Part shown: piece after piece, positions 17,917 to 26,328 of the stretch
Numbering within the stretch: the first letter of the stretch is position 1
Layout: every line of letters starts with the position of its first letter
Source: Coprococcus phoceensis
Lineage (GTDB): Bacteria; Bacillota; Clostridia; Lachnospirales; Lachnospiraceae
Direction of reading: 5' to 3'
Length of the DNA: 64,000 nucleotides
Assembly: GCF_900104635.1 (NCBI RefSeq)
Contig: NZ_FNWC01000007.1
Coordinates: forward strand, 965,420-1,029,419
Position numbers and translations under genes: made by a program
The notes under the pieces: generated by a model
What the model was told of the DNA's origin: nothing
Seen by the model: the letters and a program-made list of their open reading frames with translations, nothing else
Database searches by the model: none

Positions 17917-20423
17917 GATGTATATTGCAAATCAGATAGCATAAGCCCCCGGCAGAAAAAAGAAGCCAATTCGCTAGATCGTCGTTTCAAAGGTACTAGA
18001 TTATTACAAAAATCATATCCATCTAATATTTGACGATTCAAAATAATCTCTTTTAAAGCAAGAAGTTTCTTATCCCAAAAAACTTCTTGCTTTTGAAATA
18101 ATGATGGAACAAAATCACCTAATAAATTAGTAATTTCTGTTGCACTCTCCCATTTTTCATCTAATATATATCTATATACTTCGAACCAAGCAAAATAATA
18201 ACGATAAAAGTCATCCACATCATCATCCTCAATATTTGACACATCATCGCAATCCATTAGATGCTCCAAATATTTTTTGAATTTGAGATATTCTGAAATA
18301 TTACCGTAATAAAGACTTAGCGAACATATATTAGTGAGAATAACAAATTCTGTTGCACATGAGATACGTTGTAATTGTTTCCTTAATTTTTTGACGGTTT
18401 TCTTTGCATATCTAAAGCAATATTTTTTTGTATGGGATTGTTCATACCTAAGAAAATCTGCTATTATCATGTTATTTAGTATTTTCTGTGGGTATGGTAT
18501 TGATATTTCATTTTCTATAGAAACTTGCATAGCTTTTCTGCATGCCTGTATAGCTTCATTATATTTTTGTATAACTATGTCTGTTCCTGCTTCACAGATT
18601 AATGTGATACAATATTCATCCCAGATCTGATTGTCATAAAAATACTTTTTTGCTTTGTCATAATAAATATTACATTGCGTCTGGTTTACAAACAGAAACG
18701 CTTTCCGATTAAATACATTCTCCATATATTTAGCAATGCTTTTACTAGATTGAGAAGTTTGTATATTCCTGCTAAGTGAAAGGCTAAGATCATAGATCCG
18801 TTTAAATAACTCTGTGTTGTTCAAAACATCTAAGATATAGGGTGCAATATCATAGATAATCCTAAGTTTCAAAACAGTTTCATCAACGATAGGCATCTCT
18901 ATAGGATATTGTAATAGGACTAAATATATAGGTTCTTCAGCATACTGAACGAGCTGACTTAATATTTGTTTCAATTGTAAATACCAAGGTTTATAATTCC
19001 TATACATAAAATGGAAATAAGCTCTTGCCAGTTCTGCCTTTAAGGGAATCTCGAAATAATCTTTTTGTAAATTATGGTACATCCCATTAAGTTTATCATA
19101 ATCCGATCCCCCTTCACGTAGGGTATTGTAAAATGATTTTATTGCTTCAAAATCATCATAGTAATAGGAATCTTTTTCTTTTCCAATCAACCTTTCAATT
19201 TTTTTAATTTGTTCCAAATTATTAAAACTAAGTGCTTCTGAATAGGAAAGTATAAGAAGGGCAAAAATGTCATCTTTCAAATATCCATTGTATGCCCATA
19301 AATAGTATGCTCTTAAAAAATATTGATCTTGTTCCTTGTTACTATAATAATTGTAATAATCTAAATATCTTTCTTTATTCTTATCATTTAGTTCTTTCTT
19401 CAGAATTTTTTGTATTTCATCACAAGCGAAAGAATAAAAGTTCAACGAGTTTTTTTTCAGCAACGCTTGCTTTTGAGCTAGATATAGACTCTCTCGAACA
19501 GTGTTTGTTTCTTTATGTGTTATGCTTGCAATTTCTTGACTACCAAAGTTTTTTAGGCTAATTGAGGAAGACAAAATGATGTCTTCCATATCATATTCAT
19601 TTACATTTCTGGTTAGACCTTTCTTTTTAAGTTCACCCAATCTGTATGTAACCACTGAATCTAAGGCTCTAAAAAAATCAACATTTTGCTCTACTAAATC
19701 TATATACAGAAAATCGACTAATTTTAAATTAGACGCACAAATTTTTTTGATTTGTTTAATCTTTTCCTCTATGTCCTTTTTCTTTACAATTATTTTATGT
19801 TTTTCAGTTAGATATTGTAAAATATCATTTTCATCATAGTCTTCCAATACATTTTTTTCGATTGTAGAACAAGATAGAAAATCCTTTATGCATGAATCAT
19901 CAACATCACTTATGAGAAAATATAGATGATGTCTAAAGGTACTTTCAAGAGTGGTTATATTCTTCATTAGTATTTCAATCAGATATTTTACTTTATTATC
20001 TAATTTAGAGTAATCGGGTAGGCAAATTAATAAATCAGAAGAAAATCTTTTTTTAAGAAGATTAGATATTTGATTAAATTGGCTATCATTTTTTTTAGTT
20101 GATACCGATGCCGCTATATCAACTCCAATCCCCCAGCGTATTGGTAATGAAATAGTAGTTTCAATATTATCTACGGAACTCTTAGAAGAATTTTCGTATA
20201 AAGATAATTTGTCTCCTTCAGCAATATATACTTGCAATTTGTTATTTTGTCTATTTTTGCTATGTATTCTATTGATAACTTCAAATACTACATGTGATTT
20301 TCCTGATCCATGATTACCTAAAATAATGGTAGCCTCTGAGGCTGATGCAGTAATATATTCTTGAGTCAATTTCTCTATTAACTTATTTCTACCTTCTAAA
20401 TTTTTATACTTATTTTCTTTCAT
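17907..20423 (-). CDS. Large P-loop ATPase with helical-repeat C-terminus
   Basis: An 838-residue protein. Residues ~1-300 form an AAA/STAND-like NTPase: Walker A LGNHGSGKSHVVF near 36-48, and Walker B LYFLISDVDDS near 160. The remaining ~500 residues are helices with the spacing of TPR-like repeats (for example ALSFNNLEQIKKIERL, AIQACRKAMQVS). There is no HTH or effector domain I recognise. STAND-like proteins are sensors or defence switches, but nothing here fixes a function. Start ATG 20423 lies 38 bp inside the right inverted repeat and is served by a promoter just outside it, so it is the gene in the 'on' position in this sequence. Confidence 0.7.
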   Translation of the reverse strand: MKENKYKNLEGRNKLIEKLTQEYITASASEATIILGNHGSGKSHVVFEVINRIHSKNRQNNKLQVYIAEGDKLSLYENSSKSSVDNIETTISLPIRWGIGVDIAASVSTKKNDSQFNQISNLLKKRFSSDLLICLPDYSKLDNKVKYLIEILMKNITTLESTFRHHLYFLISDVDDSCIKDFLSCSTIEKNVLEDYDENDILQYLTEKHKIIVKKKDIEEKIKQIKKICASNLKLVDFLYIDLVEQNVDFFRALDSVVTYRLGELKKKGLTRNVNEYDMEDIILSSSISLKNFGSQEIASITHKETNTVRESLYLAQKQALLKKNSLNFYSFACDEIQKILKKELNDKNKERYLDYYNYYSNKEQDQYFLRAYYLWAYNGYLKDDIFALLILSYSEALSFNNLEQIKKIERLIGKEKDSYYYDDFEAIKSFYNTLREGGSDYDKLNGMYHNLQKDYFEIPLKAELARAYFHFMYRNYKPWYLQLKQILSQLVQYAEEPIYLVLLQYPIEMPIVDETVLKLRIIYDIAPYILDVLNNTELFKRIYDLSLSLSRNIQTSQSSKSIAKYMENVFNRKAFLFVNQTQCNIYYDKAKKYFYDNQIWDEYCITLICEAGTDIVIQKYNEAIQACRKAMQVSIENEISIPYPQKILNNMIIADFLRYEQSHTKKYCFRYAKKTVKKLRKQLQRISCATEFVILTNICSLSLYYGNISEYLKFKKYLEHLMDCDDVSNIEDDDVDDFYRYYFAWFEVYRYILDEKWESATEITNLLGDFVPSLFQKQEVFWDKKLLALKEIILNRQILDGYDFCNNLVPLKRRSSELASFFCRGLMLSDLQYTSYD

Positions 20424-20460
20424 ATCTTTATTACAAATAGACCTTCAATAAAATAATATA

Positions 20461-20509
20461 GGATAATAAGGTATTATCTAATATCATTTCGATACCGGAT
20501 AACTCCTAA
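20461..20509. repeat. Right 49-bp inverted repeat of the cassette
   Basis: Perfect reverse complement of 15639-15687. It lies 38 bp upstream of the ATPase start. The segment between the repeats (15688-20460) would be reversed by recombination at these sites. Confidence 0.9.
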
Positions 20510-20520
20510 TTATCATTTTA

Positions 20521-20549
20521 ATTATAACAAATACTTACTTTTTTTTCCA
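20521..20549 (-). promoter_or_regulatory. Extended -10 promoter reading into the invertible cassette
   Basis: On the minus strand TGTTATAAT is a consensus extended -10 (TATAAT at 20521-20526). A -35-like TGGAAA sits 17 bases upstream (20544-20549). The predicted start point falls at the edge of the right inverted repeat, so the promoter itself lies outside the segment. No comparable promoter is visible outside the left repeat. Confidence 0.6.
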
Positions 20550-20656
20550 TATTTTTCTTCATAATCTCCAGATTAGCTTTTTAAATAATACAGATAAATC
20601 CCTATTTTACCTGTACAATAAATATAACCATTACCCAATCTGCTTTTTGTGCACAC

Positions 20657-20685
20657 AAAAAAGACCACCTTAAATCAAGCTGATC
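20657..20685 (-). terminator. Terminator of the tyrosine recombinase gene
   Basis: Stem GATCAGCTT with AAGGTGGTC (one mismatch, one wobble) followed by a T6 run on the minus strand, 37 bases past the recombinase stop. It insulates the cassette promoter at 20521-20549 from the recombinase transcript. Confidence 0.6.
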
Positions 20686-20721
20686 GTAATCTATAGCTGT
20701 AATGAATTAAAAGAAATATTT

Positions 20722-21642
20722 TTATGCTACTCTAAGTATATTCATGTATTTTCTGGGATGCATCTCTCTTAAAATCTCAGCCTGCTTTTTTGCTGCAATA
20801 TGAATATATATCTGAGTAGTTTTTATTGAACTATGTCCTAGAATTTGTTGTACACAACTAACATCAACGCCTTCTTCTATGAGATATGTAGCAAATGAAT
20901 GACGGAACATATGGGGAGTTATGTTTCTTTCAATACCTGCTAATTTTGTATACTTTTTGAGCATTAACCTAATGGAATACTCCGTATATCTATTCCCCCG
21001 GCTGTTTACAAAGAAAAATCCACTTTTCTTAATTGCTTCTGAATTATGTTTGTAATATTTTTTTAGAATATTCAAAATCTCAGCGGAAGCAATCTGAATA
21101 TATCTTTCCTTACCGCCTTTTCCCATGATCTTGATTAGACCTGTATTCAAATTTATACAGTCTATTTTTATATTTGATACTTCATACACTCTGGCTCCTG
21201 TGGCAAACAAAGTTTCTATTACAGATATATCTCTCAGCCAGTATTTGTACATCTTTTCATTACTATTTCTATGCTCATGCGAATACATATAGTTCAAGAG
21301 AGATTCAATTTCTTCACGCGGGATTATTTTAGGTAAAATTGTCGTTTCCTTGAATTTTACTTTGATTTTTCTAAACGGATTATCATCGATAATTTCGCAC
21401 TCTTCCAAATAATTATAATATGCTTTGATGGATGCAATTTTACGTTTTATTGTTTTCTGCTTGTATTTTTTATGTAATTCCACTATATAGCCTTCTATTT
21501 TGCTTTTTTCTGGGACATCTTCCTGTGCAAACTCAAAAAACTGTCTTAAATCAATTCTGTATGCCTTCAGCGTATTCCAATCCAATTCTTTCCTATATTC
21601 GCAATATTCAAGATACTTCTTTACTTGATCTTTATAATTCAT
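20722..21642 (-). CDS. Tyrosine recombinase (XerC/D-like)
   Basis: ATG 21642 follows GGAGGACAGTAG and is preferred over the upstream Met. The 306-residue protein has an N-terminal SAM-like core-binding domain (YLEYCEYRKELDWNTLKAYR) and the full catalytic set: Arg in TGARVYEVSNIK, Lys in GKGGKERYI, HMFRHSFATYL (His and Arg), LGHSSIKTTQIYIH (His and the Tyr nucleophile). Its length fits Xer-like and phase-variation recombinases more than large ICE integrases. It lies 213 bp from the right inverted repeat of the cassette and reads toward it, making it the obvious candidate invertase. Confidence 0.93.
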   Translation of the reverse strand: MNYKDQVKKYLEYCEYRKELDWNTLKAYRIDLRQFFEFAQEDVPEKSKIEGYIVELHKKYKQKTIKRKIASIKAYYNYLEECEIIDDNPFRKIKVKFKETTILPKIIPREEIESLLNYMYSHEHRNSNEKMYKYWLRDISVIETLFATGARVYEVSNIKIDCINLNTGLIKIMGKGGKERYIQIASAEILNILKKYYKHNSEAIKKSGFFFVNSRGNRYTEYSIRLMLKKYTKLAGIERNITPHMFRHSFATYLIEEGVDVSCVQQILGHSSIKTTQIYIHIAAKKQAEILREMHPRKYMNILRVA

Positions 21643-21948
21643 TCTACTGTCCTCCATGCCTTTTTCGGTAGTGTAGCATATTTCTTCACAAGATACATTC
21701 GATATTCCCTATGTTTCTCATTGGAACTAAGGAATTTTCTCTTCATTTCAGTGCACAAAAAACGCATGCGTAGAACCTATTCTGCATCTCCTTCATGCTT
21801 TACTTTTTATTGAAATAGCACAACGTATCTTTATGACATCTAAAAAGCAACTCACCATTTTGCAAGCAAAACACTTATGGTATGTAAGATACTGTGATAT
21901 CTCCTATTATTTGTATCATATTTTTTGTAACTGTTATATATAAAAGAC

Positions 21949-21983
21949 GGGCAGAAAGCTGATTTTACTCAAGCTTTCTGCCC
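21949..21983 (-). terminator. Terminator of the Rpn fragment
   Basis: Perfect 12-bp arms GGGCAGAAAGCT and AGCTTTCTGCCC with an 11-base loop, then GTCTTTTAT on the minus strand, 20 bases after the stop at 22003. The remaining bases between 21643 and 22002 show nothing else. Confidence 0.7.
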
Positions 21984-22002
21984 ACACTCATCATAAAAAA
22001 AC

Positions 22003-22212
22003 CTATATTAATTCATCTGAATATTTCGTTTTTTCTTCTTCAGGAATCTTCAGGCTTTCCATTGCCTGTTCTACTGACCACCCCATTGTTTCCATAAGGT
22101 TTCTAATTGAAAGAAGAATTCCCTTCTCAATTCCTTGTTTAATTCCTTTTTCAATTCCCTTCTGAATTCCTTTTTCTTCAACGCCTTTACTCAGATTACA
22201 CATAATAGGCAC
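22003..22212 (-). pseudogene. Duplicated C-terminal fragment of an Rpn-type protein
   Basis: The 69-residue frame repeats the last ~60 residues of the adjacent full gene (MCNLSKGVEEKGIQKG, then LLSIRNLMETMGWSVEQAME) with few changes. It has an expanded KGIEKGIKQGIEKGI stretch from a 12-bp tandem unit. It lacks the nuclease domain, so it is a relic or a repeat reservoir of the gene at 22312-23259 rather than an enzyme. Confidence 0.7.
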
Positions 22213-22311
22213 CTCTTTCTAATGTCTTTGCGTTTCAGACAAACCATGCGATAAGGTGAACAACAATAATACTGCTCACCTCTATTTTCAAAATTTATAT
22301 ATTTTGTACTT

Positions 22312-23259
22312 TTACATTTTTTTCAATTCATCTAAATACTTGCTCTTTTCTTCTTCGGGAATTTTCAGGCCTTCCATTGCCTGTTCTACCGACCACCCCA
22401 TTGTTTCCATAAGGTTTCTAATTGAAAGAAGAATTCCCTTCTGAATTCCTTTTTCTTCAACGCCTTTACTCAGATTACACATAGTAGACACCTCTCTTTC
22501 TAATGTCTTTGTCATTTCAATTGAAAAATCATTCTGTAATATCTCTTTCTTTTCCTTTACTTCACGATCCGAAGAAAGCAAAACTTCCAGTAACTTTAAG
22601 ATACCTGAAGCATTTTCATCATCAGAGTCCCCTAAACATATCATAATTGCCGTTAGTAAATCATAATTTTCTTTTCTTTCCGAACAACTACCAATTAACT
22701 GTTCTTCTGTAATAGAATATCTGTTTATACTATTTTCCCGATATTTCGGTGGATTCATACAAATCCAAATGCTATAGACTTTCTTTATCTTCTCATAATG
22801 TGCATCTGAAAATTCAACACCATACTGCGAAGATATCAATCTGCTGCAATAATAAATTCCTCTGCTTATAATCGGGTAGCCTGGATAAAAATCATTTTGC
22901 GCTTCAATATTTATGATCAATCGAATTTTTTCTTTCGACACCGGAGCCTTCGCACAAAAGCGAATATCGTATGTAACCACCCCTTCATAAATAGAAGCAT
23001 CTTCGGTTGCTCCATTTTGTATTTGTTCTTCTGATACCTGTTCATCTATATTTACGGGTACGTCTGCAACATCTGCCTCTCCTTCTATATAGTTCTCTAC
23101 AATTTCCTGAATCTCACAATCTCTATATTCCTCTATACAACTTTTCATAATCCATGCCAAGATCACCTTATTTGCCAGAAGGCGTTTACATGCTGCATCA
23201 TAGGAGGCTTTCTCTCCTGCAGAACTAATATTCTTTGCCAGTATATTTTCAACTTTCAA
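22312..23259 (-). CDS. Rpn/PD-(D/E)XK family transposase-like nuclease
   Basis: Start is probably TTG 23259, in the context AGGTGAATATAGG; 315 residues. Family landmarks are DAACKRLLANKVILAWIMKS, YEGVVTYDIRFCAK, LIINIEAQNDFYPGYPIISR (the D...E-x-Q of the PD-(D/E)XK core) and YSIWICMNPP. The C-terminal helix LLSIRNLMETMGWSVEQAME is duplicated at 22003-22212 and in decayed form near 15.5 kb. Members are multicopy in Lachnospiraceae and act in DNA cleavage/recombination in the best-studied relatives (RpnA). It encodes no separate partner. Confidence 0.85.
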   Translation of the reverse strand: MKVENILAKNISSAGEKASYDAACKRLLANKVILAWIMKSCIEEYRDCEIQEIVENYIEGEADVADVPVNIDEQVSEEQIQNGATEDASIYEGVVTYDIRFCAKAPVSKEKIRLIINIEAQNDFYPGYPIISRGIYYCSRLISSQYGVEFSDAHYEKIKKVYSIWICMNPPKYRENSINRYSITEEQLIGSCSERKENYDLLTAIMICLGDSDDENASGILKLLEVLLSSDREVKEKKEILQNDFSIEMTKTLEREVSTMCNLSKGVEEKGIQKGILLSIRNLMETMGWSVEQAMEGLKIPEEEKSKYLDELKKM

Positions 23260-23430
23260 CCTATATTCACCTGCCTATTCCTCTTTTTCTTATTTTATCA
23301 CACACGAAAAAAAGATGCCACTTATTTTTCTCACCAGATCATCCTCCTTCCGTATGATAAGGAAGAATTGTTTATGTTCTTTTCGCATTAAATCTCTTTC
23401 TGCTTTTATAAGCAGTTTACCACTATTTTC

Positions 23431-25644
23431 TTATGCCGCTTCATTCTTATCCGAAACCTCCGCAAATGCTTTTTTTAACCGATAAGATAACAACGTATTT
23501 CTTTTTTTGGATCTTCCCGCCCGTATTGCCTGGGAAAATGCCTGTTTGCTTCCCACAAGAATGACTTTTCTTTTTGCCCTTGTAATTGCGGTATAATATA
23601 GATTTCGCTTTAAGGTATGCCGCCGAAAACATGACAAAATCGGAATGATGACTACCGGATACTCGGAGCCTTGTCCCTTATGTGCAGTAATTGCATACGC
23701 ATGAACAAGGTTCCAAGATTCTCCTTCCTGATATCGCATAACCCGCTCTTCTCCAAAATCTACTTCCATATATTTCTTACCGCTCACCTTTCCTATTTTT
23801 CGTACAATCCCGATATCTCCGTTGGAAATTTCATCTTCATTTTTCGTCTGCATCACTTTATCCTGTATACGAAAAATTTTGTTTCCATTTTTGATTTCCT
23901 GTTGTCCTCTCTGGTAAGGATTGATTCTGTCTTTGATTTTTAGATTCAAAGCATTTGCGCTTACCTTCGTATCTTCCCTTAAAGGTGTTAATACCTGAAC
24001 TGCATTTACATTTTTCCCTTGCAACTTCCACTCCATATCAAAAAGTTTCATAATCTTTTTCGCGGCTTCTTCATCATCATGTGCTGCTACAAAGGAAAAA
24101 CTGTTATCATATACCAGATTTTGTTTGCCACAGTTGATTTTTATCGCATTCTCCAAAATAGTAGGGTTTTCCTGCCGGAAACATTGATCTAAAACAGTAA
24201 CTGGAATGACTCTGGAGTCAATGAGTTCTTTAAATACATTTCCAGGCCCTACTGATTCCAGCTGGTCTTTGTCTCCCACAAAAACAATCCGACTTCCGGT
24301 CTTTATTTTCATCATCAGACTTGTAAACAGATGCATATCTACCATGCTGCACTCATCAATGATGATCAAATCATCGCAAAGCATTTCTCCAGCATTCCAT
24401 GCTCCTTCACCTTCTGCTCCTGTAAGTCCGATACTTTTATGTATCGTCAGTGCCGGATACCCCGTTGCTTCATACATTCTCTGTCGCGCTCTTCCGGTAG
24501 GTGCTGCCAATAAAATCATACTATCCATATTCAATTTTTCCTGGATCATAACAATAAAACGCAGCAGGGTTGTTTTCCCACTTCCAGGTCCTCCTGTTAT
24601 AATGGAAATTGAATTTTGAAAAACCATTTCAATCCCTTTTCTTTGCTTTTCCGCTAATTTTATGTGTTCTTTGGCTTCCAAATTGGAAATCCATTTCTCT
24701 ACATCATACCTTTTTATCGGATACTTGCTTAGCGTGGCAAGTTGTATAACAGCTTTTTGTTCTGACTCATAATTTTTCTTAGAATAAATCTTTGTATAAC
24801 TACAGATTAGTTCTTTATCATCTTTGATCAGAGAATTGCCAGCATCACGAATTTTCCGTTCTGTTACACTGCCTTTTTTATCTCCACGCACCAACAACGG
24901 CTTGGCTCTTGTTAAAATGTCAGACACCTCTAAATAGAGATGCCCTTCCCCTTCTGCTTCTTTTAAAACATATAATATAGCTGCTTTTATTCGTAAAGGA
25001 TTATCTGCCTGAAAATGTTTTACTTTCCTTGCTATCGGATCCACTGTTTTAAATCCAAACCCTTCTATCTCACACAACCGGAATGGATCCTTTTTAATAA
25101 TGCTGACTGCCTTGTGTCCAAAATGTTCCTGGATTTTTTCTATCTTCTTTGGTGTTACTCCCGCAGAAGACAGAAAAATTGAAAGCTGACGGATATTTTC
25201 ACTTTGATAATAGCCATCTAAAATCTGCTCCAGTTTTTTTTGTGTAATTCCAGGAATTTCAAGCAATCGTTCCGGGCATTCTTCAAAAACATAGAAGGTA
25301 TTTTTCCCAAATCGTTCTACAACCCTTTCTGCGATAACAGGCCCAATTCCTTTCACCAATCCTGAAGAAAGGTACGCTTTTACCCCCTCTTCTGTTGTCG
25401 GCATTTGAATTTGGAAAGATGCCACATAATACTGTTTTCCATATTTCTCTGATTCTTTCCACTGTCCTTTTAAAGAGATACCAATCCCTTCGTTTCTGGG
25501 CAATTCACAGCCAACTGCCACAAACTGCCTTTTTCCAATTCCATTCTTCCCTTCAGGAATGTTCTCCTCTGTTTCATATACTGCCACAGTATATCCGTTT
25601 TCCTGATTATAATAAATGGAAGAAGCATATCTGCACTCTAACAA
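23431..25644 (-). CDS. recD2: RecD2-like ATP-dependent DNA helicase (SF1B)
   Basis: Start TTG 25644 sits behind AAGGAGGTAGTGAC; 737 residues, the normal RecD2 size. After an OB-like N-terminus come helix-hairpin-helix segments (YLSSGLVKGIGPVIAERVVERFG, PGITQKKLEQIL), then helicase motifs: Walker A GGPGSGKTTLL, DECSMVDMHL (motif II), GDKDQLESVGPG (III) and VHAYAITAHKGQGSEYP with YYTAITRAKRKV (V/VI). RecD2 unwinds 5'-3' on single-stranded tails independently of RecBC. Its place after an SSB and a membrane protein suggests it belongs to the element's DNA transfer or maintenance set rather than host repair. Confidence 0.93.
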   Translation of the reverse strand: MLECRYASSIYYNQENGYTVAVYETEENIPEGKNGIGKRQFVAVGCELPRNEGIGISLKGQWKESEKYGKQYYVASFQIQMPTTEEGVKAYLSSGLVKGIGPVIAERVVERFGKNTFYVFEECPERLLEIPGITQKKLEQILDGYYQSENIRQLSIFLSSAGVTPKKIEKIQEHFGHKAVSIIKKDPFRLCEIEGFGFKTVDPIARKVKHFQADNPLRIKAAILYVLKEAEGEGHLYLEVSDILTRAKPLLVRGDKKGSVTERKIRDAGNSLIKDDKELICSYTKIYSKKNYESEQKAVIQLATLSKYPIKRYDVEKWISNLEAKEHIKLAEKQRKGIEMVFQNSISIITGGPGSGKTTLLRFIVMIQEKLNMDSMILLAAPTGRARQRMYEATGYPALTIHKSIGLTGAEGEGAWNAGEMLCDDLIIIDECSMVDMHLFTSLMMKIKTGSRIVFVGDKDQLESVGPGNVFKELIDSRVIPVTVLDQCFRQENPTILENAIKINCGKQNLVYDNSFSFVAAHDDEEAAKKIMKLFDMEWKLQGKNVNAVQVLTPLREDTKVSANALNLKIKDRINPYQRGQQEIKNGNKIFRIQDKVMQTKNEDEISNGDIGIVRKIGKVSGKKYMEVDFGEERVMRYQEGESWNLVHAYAITAHKGQGSEYPVVIIPILSCFRRHTLKRNLYYTAITRAKRKVILVGSKQAFSQAIRAGRSKKRNTLLSYRLKKAFAEVSDKNEAA

Positions 25645-25648
25645 GTCA

Positions 25649-26296
25649 CTACCTCCTTGTAATCCACATATAACGACCAGAAATTTTTACAGAGTAACCG
25701 CCTTCTTTTTCCAACTCCTTTTTGATGAGTATTCTTTTATCTGCCGGAAAATCCCGAATTGCAGCAACTCTGCGAAATCCTTTCTCTGTTCGGATAGTAC
25801 ATAATCCGTCTTTCCCAATAGAAAAAGAATAGATACCTTCTGCCGCCAGTTTCTTCGAAATACGAAGAAATTTTTCTCTTCCTTCTCCAAGATACCATTT
25901 TTTTGCTGCTATGTCTGCTTCATTCCACTGCTCTTGGGGAACATCAAGAATTGTTTCTGTCTTCTTTTCAGTTTCTATCGCCTTTTCTATTTGCTGTTTT
26001 GCTTTCTGATAAATGGGTGCTTCCTTCTTTTTTGGCACCTCTTCCGTCACTGTTGCTTTCGGTTTATCTCTTTCCTTATGCTCCGCTAAGGTTTCTCCCT
26101 TCACTTCTTGGGGCTTCTTTTTCAAATGACAGACCAACAGATACACCAACAAAACCGGCACTGTAAGGGATAATGTATTAACTAGAATTGCAAGAAAAAA
26201 GGGCCATAAGAACGGAGCTAACAAAAATCCTGCAATGCCCGACACAATGCAAAAGTTTTGATACTTTTTCACAAAATATTTCCACTTACCGCTCAT
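25649..26296 (-). CDS. Membrane-anchored hypothetical protein (215 aa)
   Basis: Two adjacent hydrophobic helices near residues 15-55 (FCIVSGIAGFLLAPFLWPFF and a second ending LLVYLLVCHL) are followed by a long Lys/Glu-rich cytoplasmic linker. The C-terminal ~85-residue domain is alpha/beta (WYLGEGREKFLRISKKL, YSVKISGRYMWITRR). It lies 4 bases before recD2 and 32 bases after ssb, in one operon. I do not recognise it; it might tether replication or conjugation proteins to the membrane. Confidence 0.6.
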   Translation of the reverse strand: MSGKWKYFVKKYQNFCIVSGIAGFLLAPFLWPFFLAILVNTLSLTVPVLLVYLLVCHLKKKPQEVKGETLAEHKERDKPKATVTEEVPKKKEAPIYQKAKQQIEKAIETEKKTETILDVPQEQWNEADIAAKKWYLGEGREKFLRISKKLAAEGIYSFSIGKDGLCTIRTEKGFRRVAAIRDFPADKRILIKKELEKEGGYSVKISGRYMWITRR

Positions 26297-26328
26297 AACA
26301 GTACCATTTCCTTTCTCTTCGAGTATTT

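Noticed and set aside
15639..20509. Cassette considered as a transposon with terminal inverted repeats
   Set aside because: No transposase inside, no obvious target duplication at the ends, and the only recombinase lies outside; inversion explains the layout better, though a former mobile unit is not excluded.
22003..22175. 12-bp repeats considered as a CRISPR array
   Set aside because: Units are contiguous in-frame codon repeats without spacers.
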